DNA from: Okeania sp. SIO2C9
GTDB lineage: Bacteria; Cyanobacteriota; Cyanobacteriia; Cyanobacteriales; Microcoleaceae
Direction of reading: 5' to 3'
Length of the DNA: 64,000 nt
Assembly: GCF_010672455.1 (NCBI RefSeq)
Contig: NZ_JAAHGO010000012.1
Span: 443,002 to 507,001 of the forward strand
How positions within the stretch are numbered: the first letter of the stretch is position 1; each line of letters starts with the position of its first letter. The position numbers and the translations under genes were made by a program. The notes under the pieces were generated by a model. The model saw nothing but the letters and a program-made list of their open reading frames with translations. It was not told the DNA's origin and ran no database searches. Positions 17,969 through 28,822 of this stretch are shown here, piece after piece.

Positions 17969-20900
17969 ATGCTAATCACTGGTCAAAAAATCACACACTT
18001 AAGTACAATTGCTTACGAAGGCAAAGTAATTGTTGTGGGCACGAATCAGGAAGGGATAATTTATTACACGGTAAAACGCAGTGGTTTTGAGGACTCAGCT
18101 CTTCAAGGGGATAACGATCCAATGGGGTTTGAAGATTGGAAATTACTGTCCTTAAACCTCTCAGATTCTGACCAATCTGTTTTGGACAAAGAGCAAGAAG
18201 ACTACACTGACACAAATGGTAAGCAACTACTCAAATCATTCTATGGTGAGGGTAACGACACGGTTAAATCTGCCGCTGCACCTGTAAAATTGGTATCTGG
18301 GTTGGGACATCTCTATGTATTTCGTCAGTCCACCCGCAATACCCTATTAGTCAATCGCTTTGTGCTTGATGGGATAAAAAATGAACTTATCCCTAAACTA
18401 GAAGTCCGCTTTCGTCGGAGTCGGCAAAAGTATCTGTCAAGCGAAAGTATGAAAATTGATAAAGCTAAGGGGACTCTGAATAATATAGATTCTCTTAATT
18501 ATCGGGACATGAATGGTAAACCGTTCTATGAACCAGCGATCGAACTCAGCTTTATCAATAACCTCCATGAAGGTTGGTTCTCTGTCTTGTTAATGCCAAC
18601 TATAGAAAAGGATGTATCTCGCTGGCATATTTTTGCCTATAATAGTCAGAGTCATAAAATTGATCTGTATACTGTAAGGGCTGATGAAAATGGTTTATTT
18701 GCTCTGCAAGACTATGTTTTTGCTCAACCCGATCCAGCGGATACAGATACAACAATATATCGCTCCATTTCTGGTCTGATCAAACAAACCGTTACTTTGA
18801 AAGACGATAGTAGTAATGATTTGACTATTACAAATGGTTTGGACGCTAGTGCCTATGATATTCAGGTTGAGCGACAAACAGATGGAGGAATGCAACTGCT
18901 GCGAGATTCAACTCGTGTTATGTTAGCAGTTCCCTGTCGAAAAGGTAGTAATCAGACCACAGAAACTGCTGTACTTGATTTTGCAGTGGCCAGTGATGGT
19001 ACGCTCTCTCAAATTGATGATACCTCTCCTACCCATAATCAGCTCAAAAGTGATAGTCGAGATGTTTTGTTACCTCTCAACACTTTAGATGAAATTAAAG
19101 TTATTGCTGATTCTAATCCTCCAGCAAAGGGGACAATCACATCTATTAGCAGAGGTGATGAAGACAAGGTAAAAATTGAATTTTTTGCAGGTGTCAATGG
19201 TCCCCATCTGGGATCTAAGATAAAAATTCAAGGGACTCAAAGTTATGATGGATATTATCAAGTTTTAGCAGTAGATGGCAATAGCTTTGAGATTAAGGTA
19301 GCAGGAGATGACAATAGCCTTGAGGATGATGAGGTAGCAGTAGATGGCAATAGCTTTGAGATTAAGGTAGCAGGAGATGACAATAGCCTTGAGGATGATG
19401 AGGTAGCAGCAGATGACAATAGCCTTGAGGATGATGAGGTAGCAGTAGAGACGGAAAATTTAAGTGGAACTCATCAAGATGATGGGACGGAAAATTTAAG
19501 TGCAACAAAGCCAGTAAAAACAATAACGGAAACCACGACTATAAAGCCTACAATTCCTACATTCCCTAAAATATATAGTATTGAGATGGGTTTTTGGGAA
19601 GAGATGCCTCAAGAAGAAACAGGACTATTCTTCAATAATATGATTGTTGGCTATGAAAAAACATTCACTGGCAATCTCAAAGTCCATTGTGCCCAACATA
19701 ATCTGAAAGTAGGGGATAAAATCCAGGTTACTGGAACCAAAGAACAAGATGGTTTATACCCGATAGAGGAGTTGGGACAAGATGGAAAATCTTTTACCTT
19801 GGATCTAAAATGGCAGAATGGTGAGGTGGTTAAACTTACGGACTTCAAGCGTCGCGGGATTCGTTTTGATGGCAATGGAGACTATCTACAAACTCCACCT
19901 ATTGAGCTGAAGACTCCACGGCCTAATTCTTCCTTTGGGGCTACAATTTCAGCTTGGGTTAAACAGGATAGCCATGCAAATCGCCTGCAAGTGATTGTTG
20001 CTGAGGAATGTGGACGACTACAACTCCTAATTGATACTGACAACAAGGTGATGTTGAAAGTACAGCTCAGTAATGGAAGTGAGCAGATTATTAAAGATCC
20101 AAATGTTTTACCTCTGAATACATGGGTTCATTATGCAGGTGGTTTTGATTATGATGGTTTAACAAAGAGCAAAAATAGTCGGATATATCTTTGCAAAAAT
20201 GGAGAATTAGTTACGCCAACTGCTGGAACAGGTGTTCAGGTGACTAATAAGGAGTTGATTGTTGGTTCTGCTTATCCTCAACCAATTATTAAAGCCCTGA
20301 ATTTTAATGGCAGCAGCGCTGTAGATTGTGGTGAAAAGGTGATCGTAGGCCAAGAATTTACCCAAGAAGCTTGGATTTATCCCACAAGTAATGATGAGAA
20401 TTATCGTGGCTTTTTAGGTAATCCGGGCACGGGCAATGACCGTGCTCCTTCGCTTTGGGTAAAGGGCAAAAAAATTCATGTATCATATGGATTTAAGACG
20501 AGTGTGGTCGGCTTGTTGACTGATGATGTATTAACTGTGAATACCTGGAATCATATCGCAGTTACATTGAATAGTGAGGGTTACAGAATTTATGTCAATG
20601 GTGAACAATGCCACGTTACTAATCCGGATCAAATTCCTGCTCCTGTCAATACTCCGATTAAGTATATTGGTAAAGTAGACCACTATTTTATAGGGCGTAT
20701 AGCAGAGGTACGGATTTGGAATAAAGTTCGCAGCCAAACTGAAATCAAAGAAAATATGCACCGTCACTTAACTGGATCGGAGCCAGGTTTGGTAGCTTAC
20801 TGGGTTTATGATGGAACTCAAGTGCGCGATATTTCTGGGAATGGAAACCACGGTACTTTAATGGGTAATCCTACAGCAAGCAACCTTCTTGATGGTTTGC

Positions 20901-23900
20901 GTTGGGGAGCTTGGAAACCTCGCTTTTTCATTGGTGGCGGTATAGGTACGAATAATGACTTTCAAGGACTGATTGCAGAAGTCCGAATTTGGGCTCGGTC
21001 TCATACTGCTGAGACTATCAAAAACAATATGTATCTACCTTTAACCGGGAAAGAATGGCATTTGGCAGCTTATTATCGGATGGGAGCGATTGTTACTACT
21101 GAAGCTCAGAAGAGTGTACCTGATTTTTCTGTCCATGGTCGTGATGCGTTGGTTTCTGGGGATGTTTATGTCAGTGCGAAGAATCTGTCTCGGCAGACTG
21201 CAGGAAAGTCCCCAGTTGATGCAGATAAGTTTATTAACGATGAGTTCTTTGCGGTTTCCCAGCGTGCTACCTATGAGGAGAGCTTTGAATTTAAGGTGAA
21301 CGGTTCTAGTACTGATGTTAATAATGCAGATGGTCAAAGTAATAAGATTTTTACTTTTGCTTATTGGGGTAAGGCGAACCGGGGCAGTAAAGAGATTATG
21401 AAAATTCCTGATGCTGCTATTCAACCGAGGGAGCATAAGGTTGTTTTGTCTCCTTTGGGCAGTAGTGGATGGTATCGAGCTTCTTGCAAATTTACGGTTC
21501 CTGATGGTATGAGTTTGGTGCGTAGTTTTGGCATTGACAATATTAAAGGGAGTTGGGCATCGATTGATATTCGCAAGCATCGCATTCAACTGATTTCCGA
21601 AGCTATTACTGAGTCAAGTTCTACTCCTAGTGTTCAGTTGAAGACTTCAGTGTATAGCCAGGAGACTCTTGCGCAGTTGTTGCAAGAGATTTCCCAAAAG
21701 GAAGCTGAGGAAAAGGGGCTTATTGCTCAGATTAATGGTTTACTATTGGAGAAAAAGATTGCTCAAAATAGCGATAAGTTTGTGGATGTAGTAAAGAGAC
21801 TTCGTGAGAACCTGGGTACTGTTTTGAAAAACAAAAAAGAACAGGAGGAACTACTTGAGAAAGAATCAAAAAGCATTTTAAACTATTATTTTTCTATGAG
21901 ATACAATGGCAATAATTTATTGGGACGGGATTTTTCAGGTAGAGTCCCCGTGAAACGATGGTTGACACAGGAGGAAAATGTCTTTATCTGCGTTCCGCGA
22001 GAAATCGATTTCTCAGAATTCTCAGAAGATCTACGATATGAGAGACCTCGGACAGACGGATACCTATTATTAGTTGAGCCAGAATTTAGTCTTAACGATA
22101 ATTCGATATCTGGGTATATTTTTTCTTATAGGCCTGTTTATCAGGGATGGAAAAATAGGGAGGTGGGGTTTTCCGAAAGAAAGATAATAAAATTGGACGA
22201 GAAGGAGAGCTTGTGGGACCAAAGAACATGGTGCTTAGAGTTATTTAACCTCAACGACGAAGAGAGCAACCTAAACGAATCGAATCGTCATGTTTATGAT
22301 TATCTTGGAAGGTTTTTCCGCCTTGATAAAGATTTTGAAAGAGATCATTACGGTGAGAGTCTTATTATTGTTGATGGTTATTGTATAACCTATAAAGATC
22401 GATATATAACAGATATAACTGGGATATCCCCAGATGACAGTGACGGCTACAAGAGGAGGCGGTACTCAAATATAAATATAAACAGATTTTTATGGGAAAT
22501 AAAGTTTAAGAGATTGCATAAACTGGGACAGCAAAAAATAGATTCAATCAAAGAAAAGAGAGATAAGTACGGAGAGTTAGAAAACAGATTAGACAACAGG
22601 ATTAAAAGTATAGAGAGTATTCTAAAAGATAACAGAGAAGTATCGGTTATTCAGAAAGAGATAACAGATTGTCAGAACAAAATAGCTAGTGTTCAAACAG
22701 AGATTGCTACTAAGAAAAAGACATTTCTCACCACCATCACTCAGCATACGCAAACACCGCCGAAATTACCAGAAATACCTACCAATGAACAAGAATTAAC
22801 TACCCGAGGTATGATTCTTGGGTTCGTTAACCCTGTTAGTAAAATTTGTCTGCAAAATAGTTGTGAAGGGAATTTATTACTCAGCTATTTTGATCAACAA
22901 GCAGCCATACGTCTAGCACGTTATGATGCAACTGCTGATAGTCGGAATGGAACTTTCGAGCAATGGATATCTGATGGGGAGTTTCGAGGTTGCTTGGAAT
23001 GTGGGGATGCTAATGACAAGGTGACACTTCAAAAGACTGATGGAACACAGAGTCCAATTCCCTTATCGCCCAACCAATGGACAGTGGAAGCATGGATTTA
23101 TTATCCAGGGGAAGTTAAAAGAACAGGTGACGATCAGGGTGAAATTTACGATGACAATGTTTTGGTCAGTGCTAAAGATGTTTTTGATTGTCCGATCGCT
23201 ATCCGACAAGGTAAACGGTTAGGCACCATAGTTAATCACTTTTTCCATGACAGTGGTTGTGACCTTGAGGGCGAACTAAATATAACTGATGACAATAAAG
23301 GTGTGTGGTGTCATATTGCAGCTGTTGCTAAGGAAAATCAGACCTGCTTTTACATTAATGGAAAACCTGTAGGTACTCCGCTGCAGACAGATGAAACTAA
23401 AAGACCTGAGCGTTATGCTCTGACTTTTGGGGATAGTGGTGGTGCAATGGAGTGTTCCAATTTTACTAATTTCCCAACTACACAAATGACAGTAGTATGT
23501 TGGTTCCGTTCTACTTCTACTGCATCTTCTACGTTGCTTGACTATGGAACCCCCAGTGCTCCTCATGCTTTGCTGATTGAAAATGATAACCAGCTAAAAA
23601 TTACGATTGGTGGACAGGAGAAAAATATAGATTGGTCAGGATTTAATGATGGCTTATGGCATCATTTAGCGGTTACCCTGACTCTTCAGAGTAACAAAGG
23701 AACTTTAACAGTTTATGTGGATGGTACAGAAGAAGATATAATTGATCTCACATTTCCCTCAGTCTATAGCTTGCCCTCTGGCGGAACCTTAGTCTTAGGA
23801 CGAAAAAGTGACTCCACTCATCCCTTTAAAGGCGAAATCAGCGGCACCAGTATTTGGAACCGCGCTCTAAATGGTGTTGAGATTAAGAATAATCAGTATG

Positions 23901-26239
23901 AAACACTGCAAGGAACAGAAGGCGGTTTGGTTGCTTACTGGACAATGAAGACTGAGGAATCAGGTGGTCAGAAAACTGTCAAGAATAAGGTAGAAAGTGG
24001 TATTGATGGCATTGTGAGTGGTGAGTTGGAAAGTGAGGCAATGTCGTTCCAATGTCACAGCAATATAGCGTACATTGGCAATGCCGAGAATGGCAACTAT
24101 CCCTTTGGTAAGCTAGCAGAAGTCCGAATCTGGAATCTGGCATTAAAGGATACAGAAATTGCCATCAATAGCAAAACGATGCTTACTGGATACGAACCTG
24201 GTTTAGTCGCTTATTACCCCATGAATGAAGCTCAGGGGAATGTGGTACGGGATCATTCTGCCGAGGATCAGCGTCCTGGTTCAATAGCTGTTTCAGATCG
24301 AATGTGGATGGCTTTGACAAAAGTACCTATAAATGTTTCTCCCTCAACTGTTCCTTCCTCTCTAGTTACTTGTGAATACAATACAGTAGGGCTAGATCCT
24401 GACCAACCAGGCAAAAAATTAGCCATGATGCGACGCTTCTTTGGCTATTGTAATTCTTCAGGTGAAGTCGAGCTACTCCCAGACAAACGAATTGAAGCAC
24501 TAGACATAAAATGGATTGGTAATGCTCAATTCAATCCGACTTTATTAGGCTACATTGAGGGACCACCTCCTGTCCCCAGTGAGAACTTGACAATTGAGGA
24601 TGACTATGATGGGGCAACATCCGTGCAACTCACCCAGTCAGAGGATGTATCCTATTCTTGGTCTCGTGATAAAGACATTTCCCACGGCTTGGATCTTGAT
24701 GTATTTTTAGGAGCAGGTTGGGGAGCTGATGCTGGTATGATGATTACCTCCAAGGTTTCAGAAGGTCAAGCTGGTTTCAAGGGGTCCCTGAATCTTCGAG
24801 ATACAACCTCTAATAGCAGTACAGTTCAGGCAGATTCAACTTCTAGCATGACTGATTCTTTGGAACTGCGGGGTATGGTTGAAGATGAACCACAATTCAA
24901 GCATTTGGGTAATCGTTATCAGCCTAAAAATGTGGGTTATGCTTTAGTTGTCTCGGGTTTAGCAGATGTCTTTATTACGAAGCTCAAGCGTAGTGGCAAG
25001 ATGATCAGCTATGACATTCGCCCCATGGAAGGTATTCCTCTTGATATCAATACTATTACCTTTTTGATTAATCCTGCCTACACTCAGAATGGCACTTTGG
25101 ATGGTTTAGTGGGAAGTTCAGCAGCAAATGACCGTTTCTATCGTCATGTACCAGAAATGCGGGCACAGTACGGTTCCCTTTACCCCGCTAGTTATTTCCG
25201 ACTTCAGGACGCCTACGACCTCAAACAGCAAATCGAACGGTGGGATATCGATCGAGAATCCTACTTCGTCAACTTTGATGCGACGAAAACTACTGTCAGC
25301 GCTCTAGAAGATCAAACAGTTGATACTTCAGACTATGACAAATTCGGACAAGTAGACGTGGATTTGGATGGAGATCAAAAGGATGGCAAAGAAGGGGATA
25401 AAGACAAGGACGATTCTGATGCAAAATCAAAACTGAAAGATTATAAAGAGTCTTTGAAGGCTAATAAGGACGAAGCAAAGGCAAAAGCAGCCCAGAGGAA
25501 GGCTGAAATCCAAAAACGGGTGAAGGAAAATGATGAACGAGTCCAAGCTGAATCTGCCTTTGATTCTTGGCAAAAACGTATGGATAATTTATTGATTCGT
25601 GCGGGTAAGCGTAATATTGTTAATACCTATGTTTGGGATGCAGATGGAGGCTTACGAACGGAGGAACAGAGCTTTGCTAGCACTGTTGAACATACTGTAG
25701 GAGGCAGCTTCTCCATCGGGGGAACGTTAGGTGGTTTAGCCGATGTATTGGTTGTAGGGTTTAAAGCTGAACTCACTGCTTTGTATGCAGGGGAAATGAC
25801 TCAGACGATGAGCAAAACTAAAGCTAGTAGCAAGGGATTTGAACTGGTTGTGGATGTGAGCGGAGTCGAAAGTAAGGGGATTACGGATCTCAACGATCGT
25901 CCTTTAAAGTCTGGGGAAAAGGTCGATCGCTATCGTTTTATGAGTTTTTACTTGGAGGGCAATACCAATCACTTCCAAGATTTCTTCAATTATGTTGTCG
26001 ATCCGGAATGGTTGCTGAGTAATGATGAAGAAGCTCGTGCTTTACGTCAAGCTCAATCAGGGAAACCTAATAAAGTCTGGCGAGTGATGCACCGGGTAAC
26101 CTATGTAGAGCGTCCAACACTTGACGGTTTTGCCAGGGATTTACGCCCCTTAGAAAATAAGGATGATACTCCCGATCAACTGAAACAAATTCTGAAAAAG
26201 CTAACTGAGTTGGAGGAAAAGTTGAAAGAACAGGGATAG
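17969..26239 (+). CDS. Giant LamG/coiled-coil protein (2756 aa), possible toxin or adhesin
   Basis: No signal peptide or strong TM helix is seen. Order (approximate residues): 1-500 beta-rich region; 425-500 acidic tandem repeat (VDGNSFEIKVAGDDNSLEDD, twice plus a partial); LamG/jelly-roll domains at about 630-770, 775-970 and 985-1050 (ATISAWVKQDS, EAWIYPTS, IAEVRIWNKV); coiled coil 1225-1300; a unique region 1305-1510; coiled coil 1513-1590; LamG again at 1678-1810 and 1820-2110; and a C-terminal region 2130-2756 with two Gly/Ser/Thr-rich amphipathic stretches (GAGWGADAGMM near 2250; GGSFSIGGTLGG near 2575) separated by a highly charged helix (2460-2540). The C-terminal layout recalls large pore-forming or injected toxins, but this is inference. 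The gene begins ~15 bp after the IS element and has no clear ribosome site, so its native 5' end may have been altered. Confidence 0.8.
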   Translation: MLITGQKITHLSTIAYEGKVIVVGTNQEGIIYYTVKRSGFEDSALQGDNDPMGFEDWKLLSLNLSDSDQSVLDKEQEDYTDTNGKQLLKSFYGEGNDTVKSAAAPVKLVSGLGHLYVFRQSTRNTLLVNRFVLDGIKNELIPKLEVRFRRSRQKYLSSESMKIDKAKGTLNNIDSLNYRDMNGKPFYEPAIELSFINNLHEGWFSVLLMPTIEKDVSRWHIFAYNSQSHKIDLYTVRADENGLFALQDYVFAQPDPADTDTTIYRSISGLIKQTVTLKDDSSNDLTITNGLDASAYDIQVERQTDGGMQLLRDSTRVMLAVPCRKGSNQTTETAVLDFAVASDGTLSQIDDTSPTHNQLKSDSRDVLLPLNTLDEIKVIADSNPPAKGTITSISRGDEDKVKIEFFAGVNGPHLGSKIKIQGTQSYDGYYQVLAVDGNSFEIKVAGDDNSLEDDEVAVDGNSFEIKVAGDDNSLEDDEVAADDNSLEDDEVAVETENLSGTHQDDGTENLSATKPVKTITETTTIKPTIPTFPKIYSIEMGFWEEMPQEETGLFFNNMIVGYEKTFTGNLKVHCAQHNLKVGDKIQVTGTKEQDGLYPIEELGQDGKSFTLDLKWQNGEVVKLTDFKRRGIRFDGNGDYLQTPPIELKTPRPNSSFGATISAWVKQDSHANRLQVIVAEECGRLQLLIDTDNKVMLKVQLSNGSEQIIKDPNVLPLNTWVHYAGGFDYDGLTKSKNSRIYLCKNGELVTPTAGTGVQVTNKELIVGSAYPQPIIKALNFNGSSAVDCGEKVIVGQEFTQEAWIYPTSNDENYRGFLGNPGTGNDRAPSLWVKGKKIHVSYGFKTSVVGLLTDDVLTVNTWNHIAVTLNSEGYRIYVNGEQCHVTNPDQIPAPVNTPIKYIGKVDHYFIGRIAEVRIWNKVRSQTEIKENMHRHLTGSEPGLVAYWVYDGTQVRDISGNGNHGTLMGNPTASNLLDGLRWGAWKPRFFIGGGIGTNNDFQGLIAEVRIWARSHTAETIKNNMYLPLTGKEWHLAAYYRMGAIVTTEAQKSVPDFSVHGRDALVSGDVYVSAKNLSRQTAGKSPVDADKFINDEFFAVSQRATYEESFEFKVNGSSTDVNNADGQSNKIFTFAYWGKANRGSKEIMKIPDAAIQPREHKVVLSPLGSSGWYRASCKFTVPDGMSLVRSFGIDNIKGSWASIDIRKHRIQLISEAITESSSTPSVQLKTSVYSQETLAQLLQEISQKEAEEKGLIAQINGLLLEKKIAQNSDKFVDVVKRLRENLGTVLKNKKEQEELLEKESKSILNYYFSMRYNGNNLLGRDFSGRVPVKRWLTQEENVFICVPREIDFSEFSEDLRYERPRTDGYLLLVEPEFSLNDNSISGYIFSYRPVYQGWKNREVGFSERKIIKLDEKESLWDQRTWCLELFNLNDEESNLNESNRHVYDYLGRFFRLDKDFERDHYGESLIIVDGYCITYKDRYITDITGISPDDSDGYKRRRYSNININRFLWEIKFKRLHKLGQQKIDSIKEKRDKYGELENRLDNRIKSIESILKDNREVSVIQKEITDCQNKIASVQTEIATKKKTFLTTITQHTQTPPKLPEIPTNEQELTTRGMILGFVNPVSKICLQNSCEGNLLLSYFDQQAAIRLARYDATADSRNGTFEQWISDGEFRGCLECGDANDKVTLQKTDGTQSPIPLSPNQWTVEAWIYYPGEVKRTGDDQGEIYDDNVLVSAKDVFDCPIAIRQGKRLGTIVNHFFHDSGCDLEGELNITDDNKGVWCHIAAVAKENQTCFYINGKPVGTPLQTDETKRPERYALTFGDSGGAMECSNFTNFPTTQMTVVCWFRSTSTASSTLLDYGTPSAPHALLIENDNQLKITIGGQEKNIDWSGFNDGLWHHLAVTLTLQSNKGTLTVYVDGTEEDIIDLTFPSVYSLPSGGTLVLGRKSDSTHPFKGEISGTSIWNRALNGVEIKNNQYETLQGTEGGLVAYWTMKTEESGGQKTVKNKVESGIDGIVSGELESEAMSFQCHSNIAYIGNAENGNYPFGKLAEVRIWNLALKDTEIAINSKTMLTGYEPGLVAYYPMNEAQGNVVRDHSAEDQRPGSIAVSDRMWMALTKVPINVSPSTVPSSLVTCEYNTVGLDPDQPGKKLAMMRRFFGYCNSSGEVELLPDKRIEALDIKWIGNAQFNPTLLGYIEGPPPVPSENLTIEDDYDGATSVQLTQSEDVSYSWSRDKDISHGLDLDVFLGAGWGADAGMMITSKVSEGQAGFKGSLNLRDTTSNSSTVQADSTSSMTDSLELRGMVEDEPQFKHLGNRYQPKNVGYALVVSGLADVFITKLKRSGKMISYDIRPMEGIPLDINTITFLINPAYTQNGTLDGLVGSSAANDRFYRHVPEMRAQYGSLYPASYFRLQDAYDLKQQIERWDIDRESYFVNFDATKTTVSALEDQTVDTSDYDKFGQVDVDLDGDQKDGKEGDKDKDDSDAKSKLKDYKESLKANKDEAKAKAAQRKAEIQKRVKENDERVQAESAFDSWQKRMDNLLIRAGKRNIVNTYVWDADGGLRTEEQSFASTVEHTVGGSFSIGGTLGGLADVLVVGFKAELTALYAGEMTQTMSKTKASSKGFELVVDVSGVESKGITDLNDRPLKSGEKVDRYRFMSFYLEGNTNHFQDFFNYVVDPEWLLSNDEEARALRQAQSGKPNKVWRVMHRVTYVERPTLDGFARDLRPLENKDDTPDQLKQILKKLTELEEKLKEQG

Positions 26240-26282
26240 TTGTTATACCAAATCCGGTATAGATATACCTGTTATGTCCCAT

Positions 26283-26316
26283 CCTGTAGAGACCTTGCAT
26301 GCAATGTCTCTACAGG
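26283..26316 (+). terminator. Palindromic hairpin after the giant gene
   Basis: Arms CCTGTAGAGACCTTGCA and TGCAATGTCTCTACAGG pair with one mismatch and are followed by GTTTTCG. GTAGAGACnTTGCATGCAA palindromes are dispersed in cyanobacterial genomes, so this may be a repeat serving as terminator 44 bp after the stop. Confidence 0.45.
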
Positions 26317-26418
26317 GTTTTCGTTGTTTGCTAAAAACGGGTGTGTTTAACCAGGATTTGGTATTACAGCAGATTCGGTCGTATATGAAGTACACATATT
26401 AATAATTGAATGTTCCCA

Positions 26419-26465
26419 GTGCGAGCATCTTGCTCGCGACCAAGCATCTTGCTTGCGCGGGTGTA
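26419..26465. repeat. GCGAGCATCTTGCTCGC dispersed hairpin
   Basis: Two adjacent hairpins, GCGAGCATCTTGCTCGC and CAAGCATCTTGCTTGCG. Weak relatives (GGGAACaggCAAGATG) occur near 3118 and 32045. The rest of 26240-26640 holds no gene. Confidence 0.5.
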
Positions 26466-26640
26466 CCTCACGGTGGAATCCGCTGTATGTTGGTAAAGTA
26501 AACCAAAAGGTTACTGCACTGAAAAAGTCAATTGTGTGAGGTTAGGAAATGGGGAATGGGTAATGGTTTGACTTGAAAAGCTCAAAAACTTAGCATTTTG
26601 AGCAGACAAGGATAGAAAAATAAAGGGACGATTCTTCCTC

Positions 26641-28803
26641 CTACCTCCTAACTCCTAACTCCTCACAATATTGAGGTCTTTGTTGTAATTGAATATCCAA
26701 TAAATCAGCCACATTACACTTTAATCTACCTGCTGTTTGTTTATCTGGTTCTATATAGCCAAAACCAGTACTAAAAAACCTTTGCTGATATGAATAAATT
26801 GCTTCTATCCATTGTTTTTGTGCTTCTAAATATTTCTCTGGTTCTCCTAAAAGTTCATCTTCTATCGCCCCAGCATACTGAAGTTTTATATCATTTTCTA
26901 GAATTTGTTTAATTGCTTGAATAATGTTTAAGCGTGCGTCTTCTAGTGTAACTACTGTTGAATTTTGAGATAATATTTCTGTTTCTAATTCCCGGACTAT
27001 TTCTCTAATTACACTGCTACTAGTGGGAAAATTGTCTAGTGCTTTTTCCATTTTTACCGAGGAAATTACACTAACATTTTTTGTTGAACTATCAGTTAAT
27101 TGTTCTTCTGAAAAAGGGGAAGGTTCATTTTTTTTTTGTTCAGCAATAGTACCATTATTCAACTTACTTGCCTGATATCCTAAAACAAAAGATAGACCAT
27201 GAGAAAGCAGTAATAAAAATGTTACTGCTACTGGTACACCATACTTTTTGATAGAGATAGTTATGCGGTCGGAAACAGTTAATTCTTGTCGAACATTTAA
27301 CCCGAAAATTCTAATTTGATAAATTGACTTTAATCTTGGAAATGCTGATGTAAATATTAATTTTGGAACTTTTCCATTACTGAGTTGATGAAAATAAGCC
27401 GCTAACTCATAATCAGGTAGTTGAGAAAATAACTCGGCAAAAGGTTGATAATAATTGCAGCGATAGCGACGATATTTTAAGTGGGAAATGAGTTTTTTCC
27501 AAATAGTATTTCCAGAAATTAGTTGTTCTATTTCTTGGTCAATACTTATGTTTAATAAATTGTTTTCTATATATTCTAAATCATGGCGAACTTGTTGTTT
27601 GATTATACTAGAATACATTGACCATAAACTACCTTTAGTTTTTAATAGCCAACAGAAAGCAGGAACAGATATTTTTCCTCCTAATATTTGATAGAAGGCG
27701 TAATTCATTCCTGCTGAAATTAATGAGTCTAATGATTTTTGATAATTTTTCAGTTGAGATTGTAATTTTAGAGATATTTTTTGTTTCTCATCTTCTTTTT
27801 TTCCGTCTCCAGTAATATTTAACCAATTCAGATATTCTGGTAAAGTTTCGGGAATAAAAATTGCTCTTAAAGTTAATAACCTAACCATTTGAGCATTAGC
27901 ATTTCCTTGTTTTACAGCATTACTCGCCCCGAGATTATCAAACAGGTTGTTTAAATATTTTGATGTAATTTGACCAGTCTGTATTTTTAAAATTAAATTT
28001 TCTACCCATTCTTGTTTGATTTGAGAACCACTAATTAATCCTTTAATTGCTGTTTCTATAGCTGCTTCATCTATATTTGTTGAGATATTTTCCTTGGATT
28101 CTTTTGTCATCTTTATCTGTGTTTGTGACAGATTTGCTTCTACTTCAGTATTAGCAGGATGAATAATAATAAATTGTTCTGGTCGTTCAATTGCTTCTAC
28201 ATTATAAGCCCATGATATAGGTAGAGCGTTGGCTTTAATTTCAGCCATTTTATTAATAATTTGTAAGTCAGAAAAATCAATGGGAATTATTACAGGTATA
28301 ACTTGACTACTCAGCCATTTTTGCCATTCTGTGGGTAAATTTATTTCTGATTTTGTAGTAATTTTATGTTGATTTGGTTTGCCAATTTCTTTAGTTTCAG
28401 ATGGATTAAATACTGGATTAATACCTTGTTGTTGTTGAGTATTTATCCAGTCTAATATTTGCCAAATATTATTTTTACCAGTGCAGAGAAAATAACGATA
28501 AAAAGAAGTAGAACGTCCATACTCATCTTGCCCAGTAGTTACTACAGCAACTACTGAATAATCTGGTTCTTCATTACTTATACTTAAGACAACTCGCCCG
28601 ACAAAAGTAGGTTCTTGACTATTACGGTCTTTGGCTACTTCAAAGCCTTTATTAGCAATTGCTCTTCCTACAGAATGGGGAACTTGAGGCAAAGTTAAGT
28701 TCATATATTCCCCTACTTTAAATCCCCGAGAAATCCATTTACCATCGGGTAATATTTCGGGAATTATACCTGTGCTGAACTCGTGAATTTCAATTGTTTC
28801 CAT
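26641..28803 (-). CDS. 720-aa single-TM protein of the GTPase cluster (GAP1-like N-terminus?)
   Basis: Not firmly recognised. Residues 1-118 form a compact alpha/beta region (EIHEFSTGIIPEILPDG, later GQDEYGRSTSFYRYFLC) that resembles the N-terminal domain of GTPase-associated protein 1 (GAP1) of double-GTPase conflict systems; I offer this as inference. Residues ~240-510 are mainly helical. One TM helix lies at about 520-545 (VPVAVTFLLLLSHGLSFVLG). The last ~130 residues are helical and end in a small domain with GFGYIEPDKQTAGRLK, probably on the other side of the membrane. It is the last gene of the same-strand series of three GTPases, so it is the most likely membrane partner or effector. 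Convergent with the giant LamG gene. Confidence 0.55.
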   Translation of the reverse strand: METIEIHEFSTGIIPEILPDGKWISRGFKVGEYMNLTLPQVPHSVGRAIANKGFEVAKDRNSQEPTFVGRVVLSISNEEPDYSVVAVVTTGQDEYGRSTSFYRYFLCTGKNNIWQILDWINTQQQQGINPVFNPSETKEIGKPNQHKITTKSEINLPTEWQKWLSSQVIPVIIPIDFSDLQIINKMAEIKANALPISWAYNVEAIERPEQFIIIHPANTEVEANLSQTQIKMTKESKENISTNIDEAAIETAIKGLISGSQIKQEWVENLILKIQTGQITSKYLNNLFDNLGASNAVKQGNANAQMVRLLTLRAIFIPETLPEYLNWLNITGDGKKEDEKQKISLKLQSQLKNYQKSLDSLISAGMNYAFYQILGGKISVPAFCWLLKTKGSLWSMYSSIIKQQVRHDLEYIENNLLNISIDQEIEQLISGNTIWKKLISHLKYRRYRCNYYQPFAELFSQLPDYELAAYFHQLSNGKVPKLIFTSAFPRLKSIYQIRIFGLNVRQELTVSDRITISIKKYGVPVAVTFLLLLSHGLSFVLGYQASKLNNGTIAEQKKNEPSPFSEEQLTDSSTKNVSVISSVKMEKALDNFPTSSSVIREIVRELETEILSQNSTVVTLEDARLNIIQAIKQILENDIKLQYAGAIEDELLGEPEKYLEAQKQWIEAIYSYQQRFFSTGFGYIEPDKQTAGRLKCNVADLLDIQLQQRPQYCEELGVRR

Positions 28804-28822
28804 TTGCTGATTTGAGGAAGGT

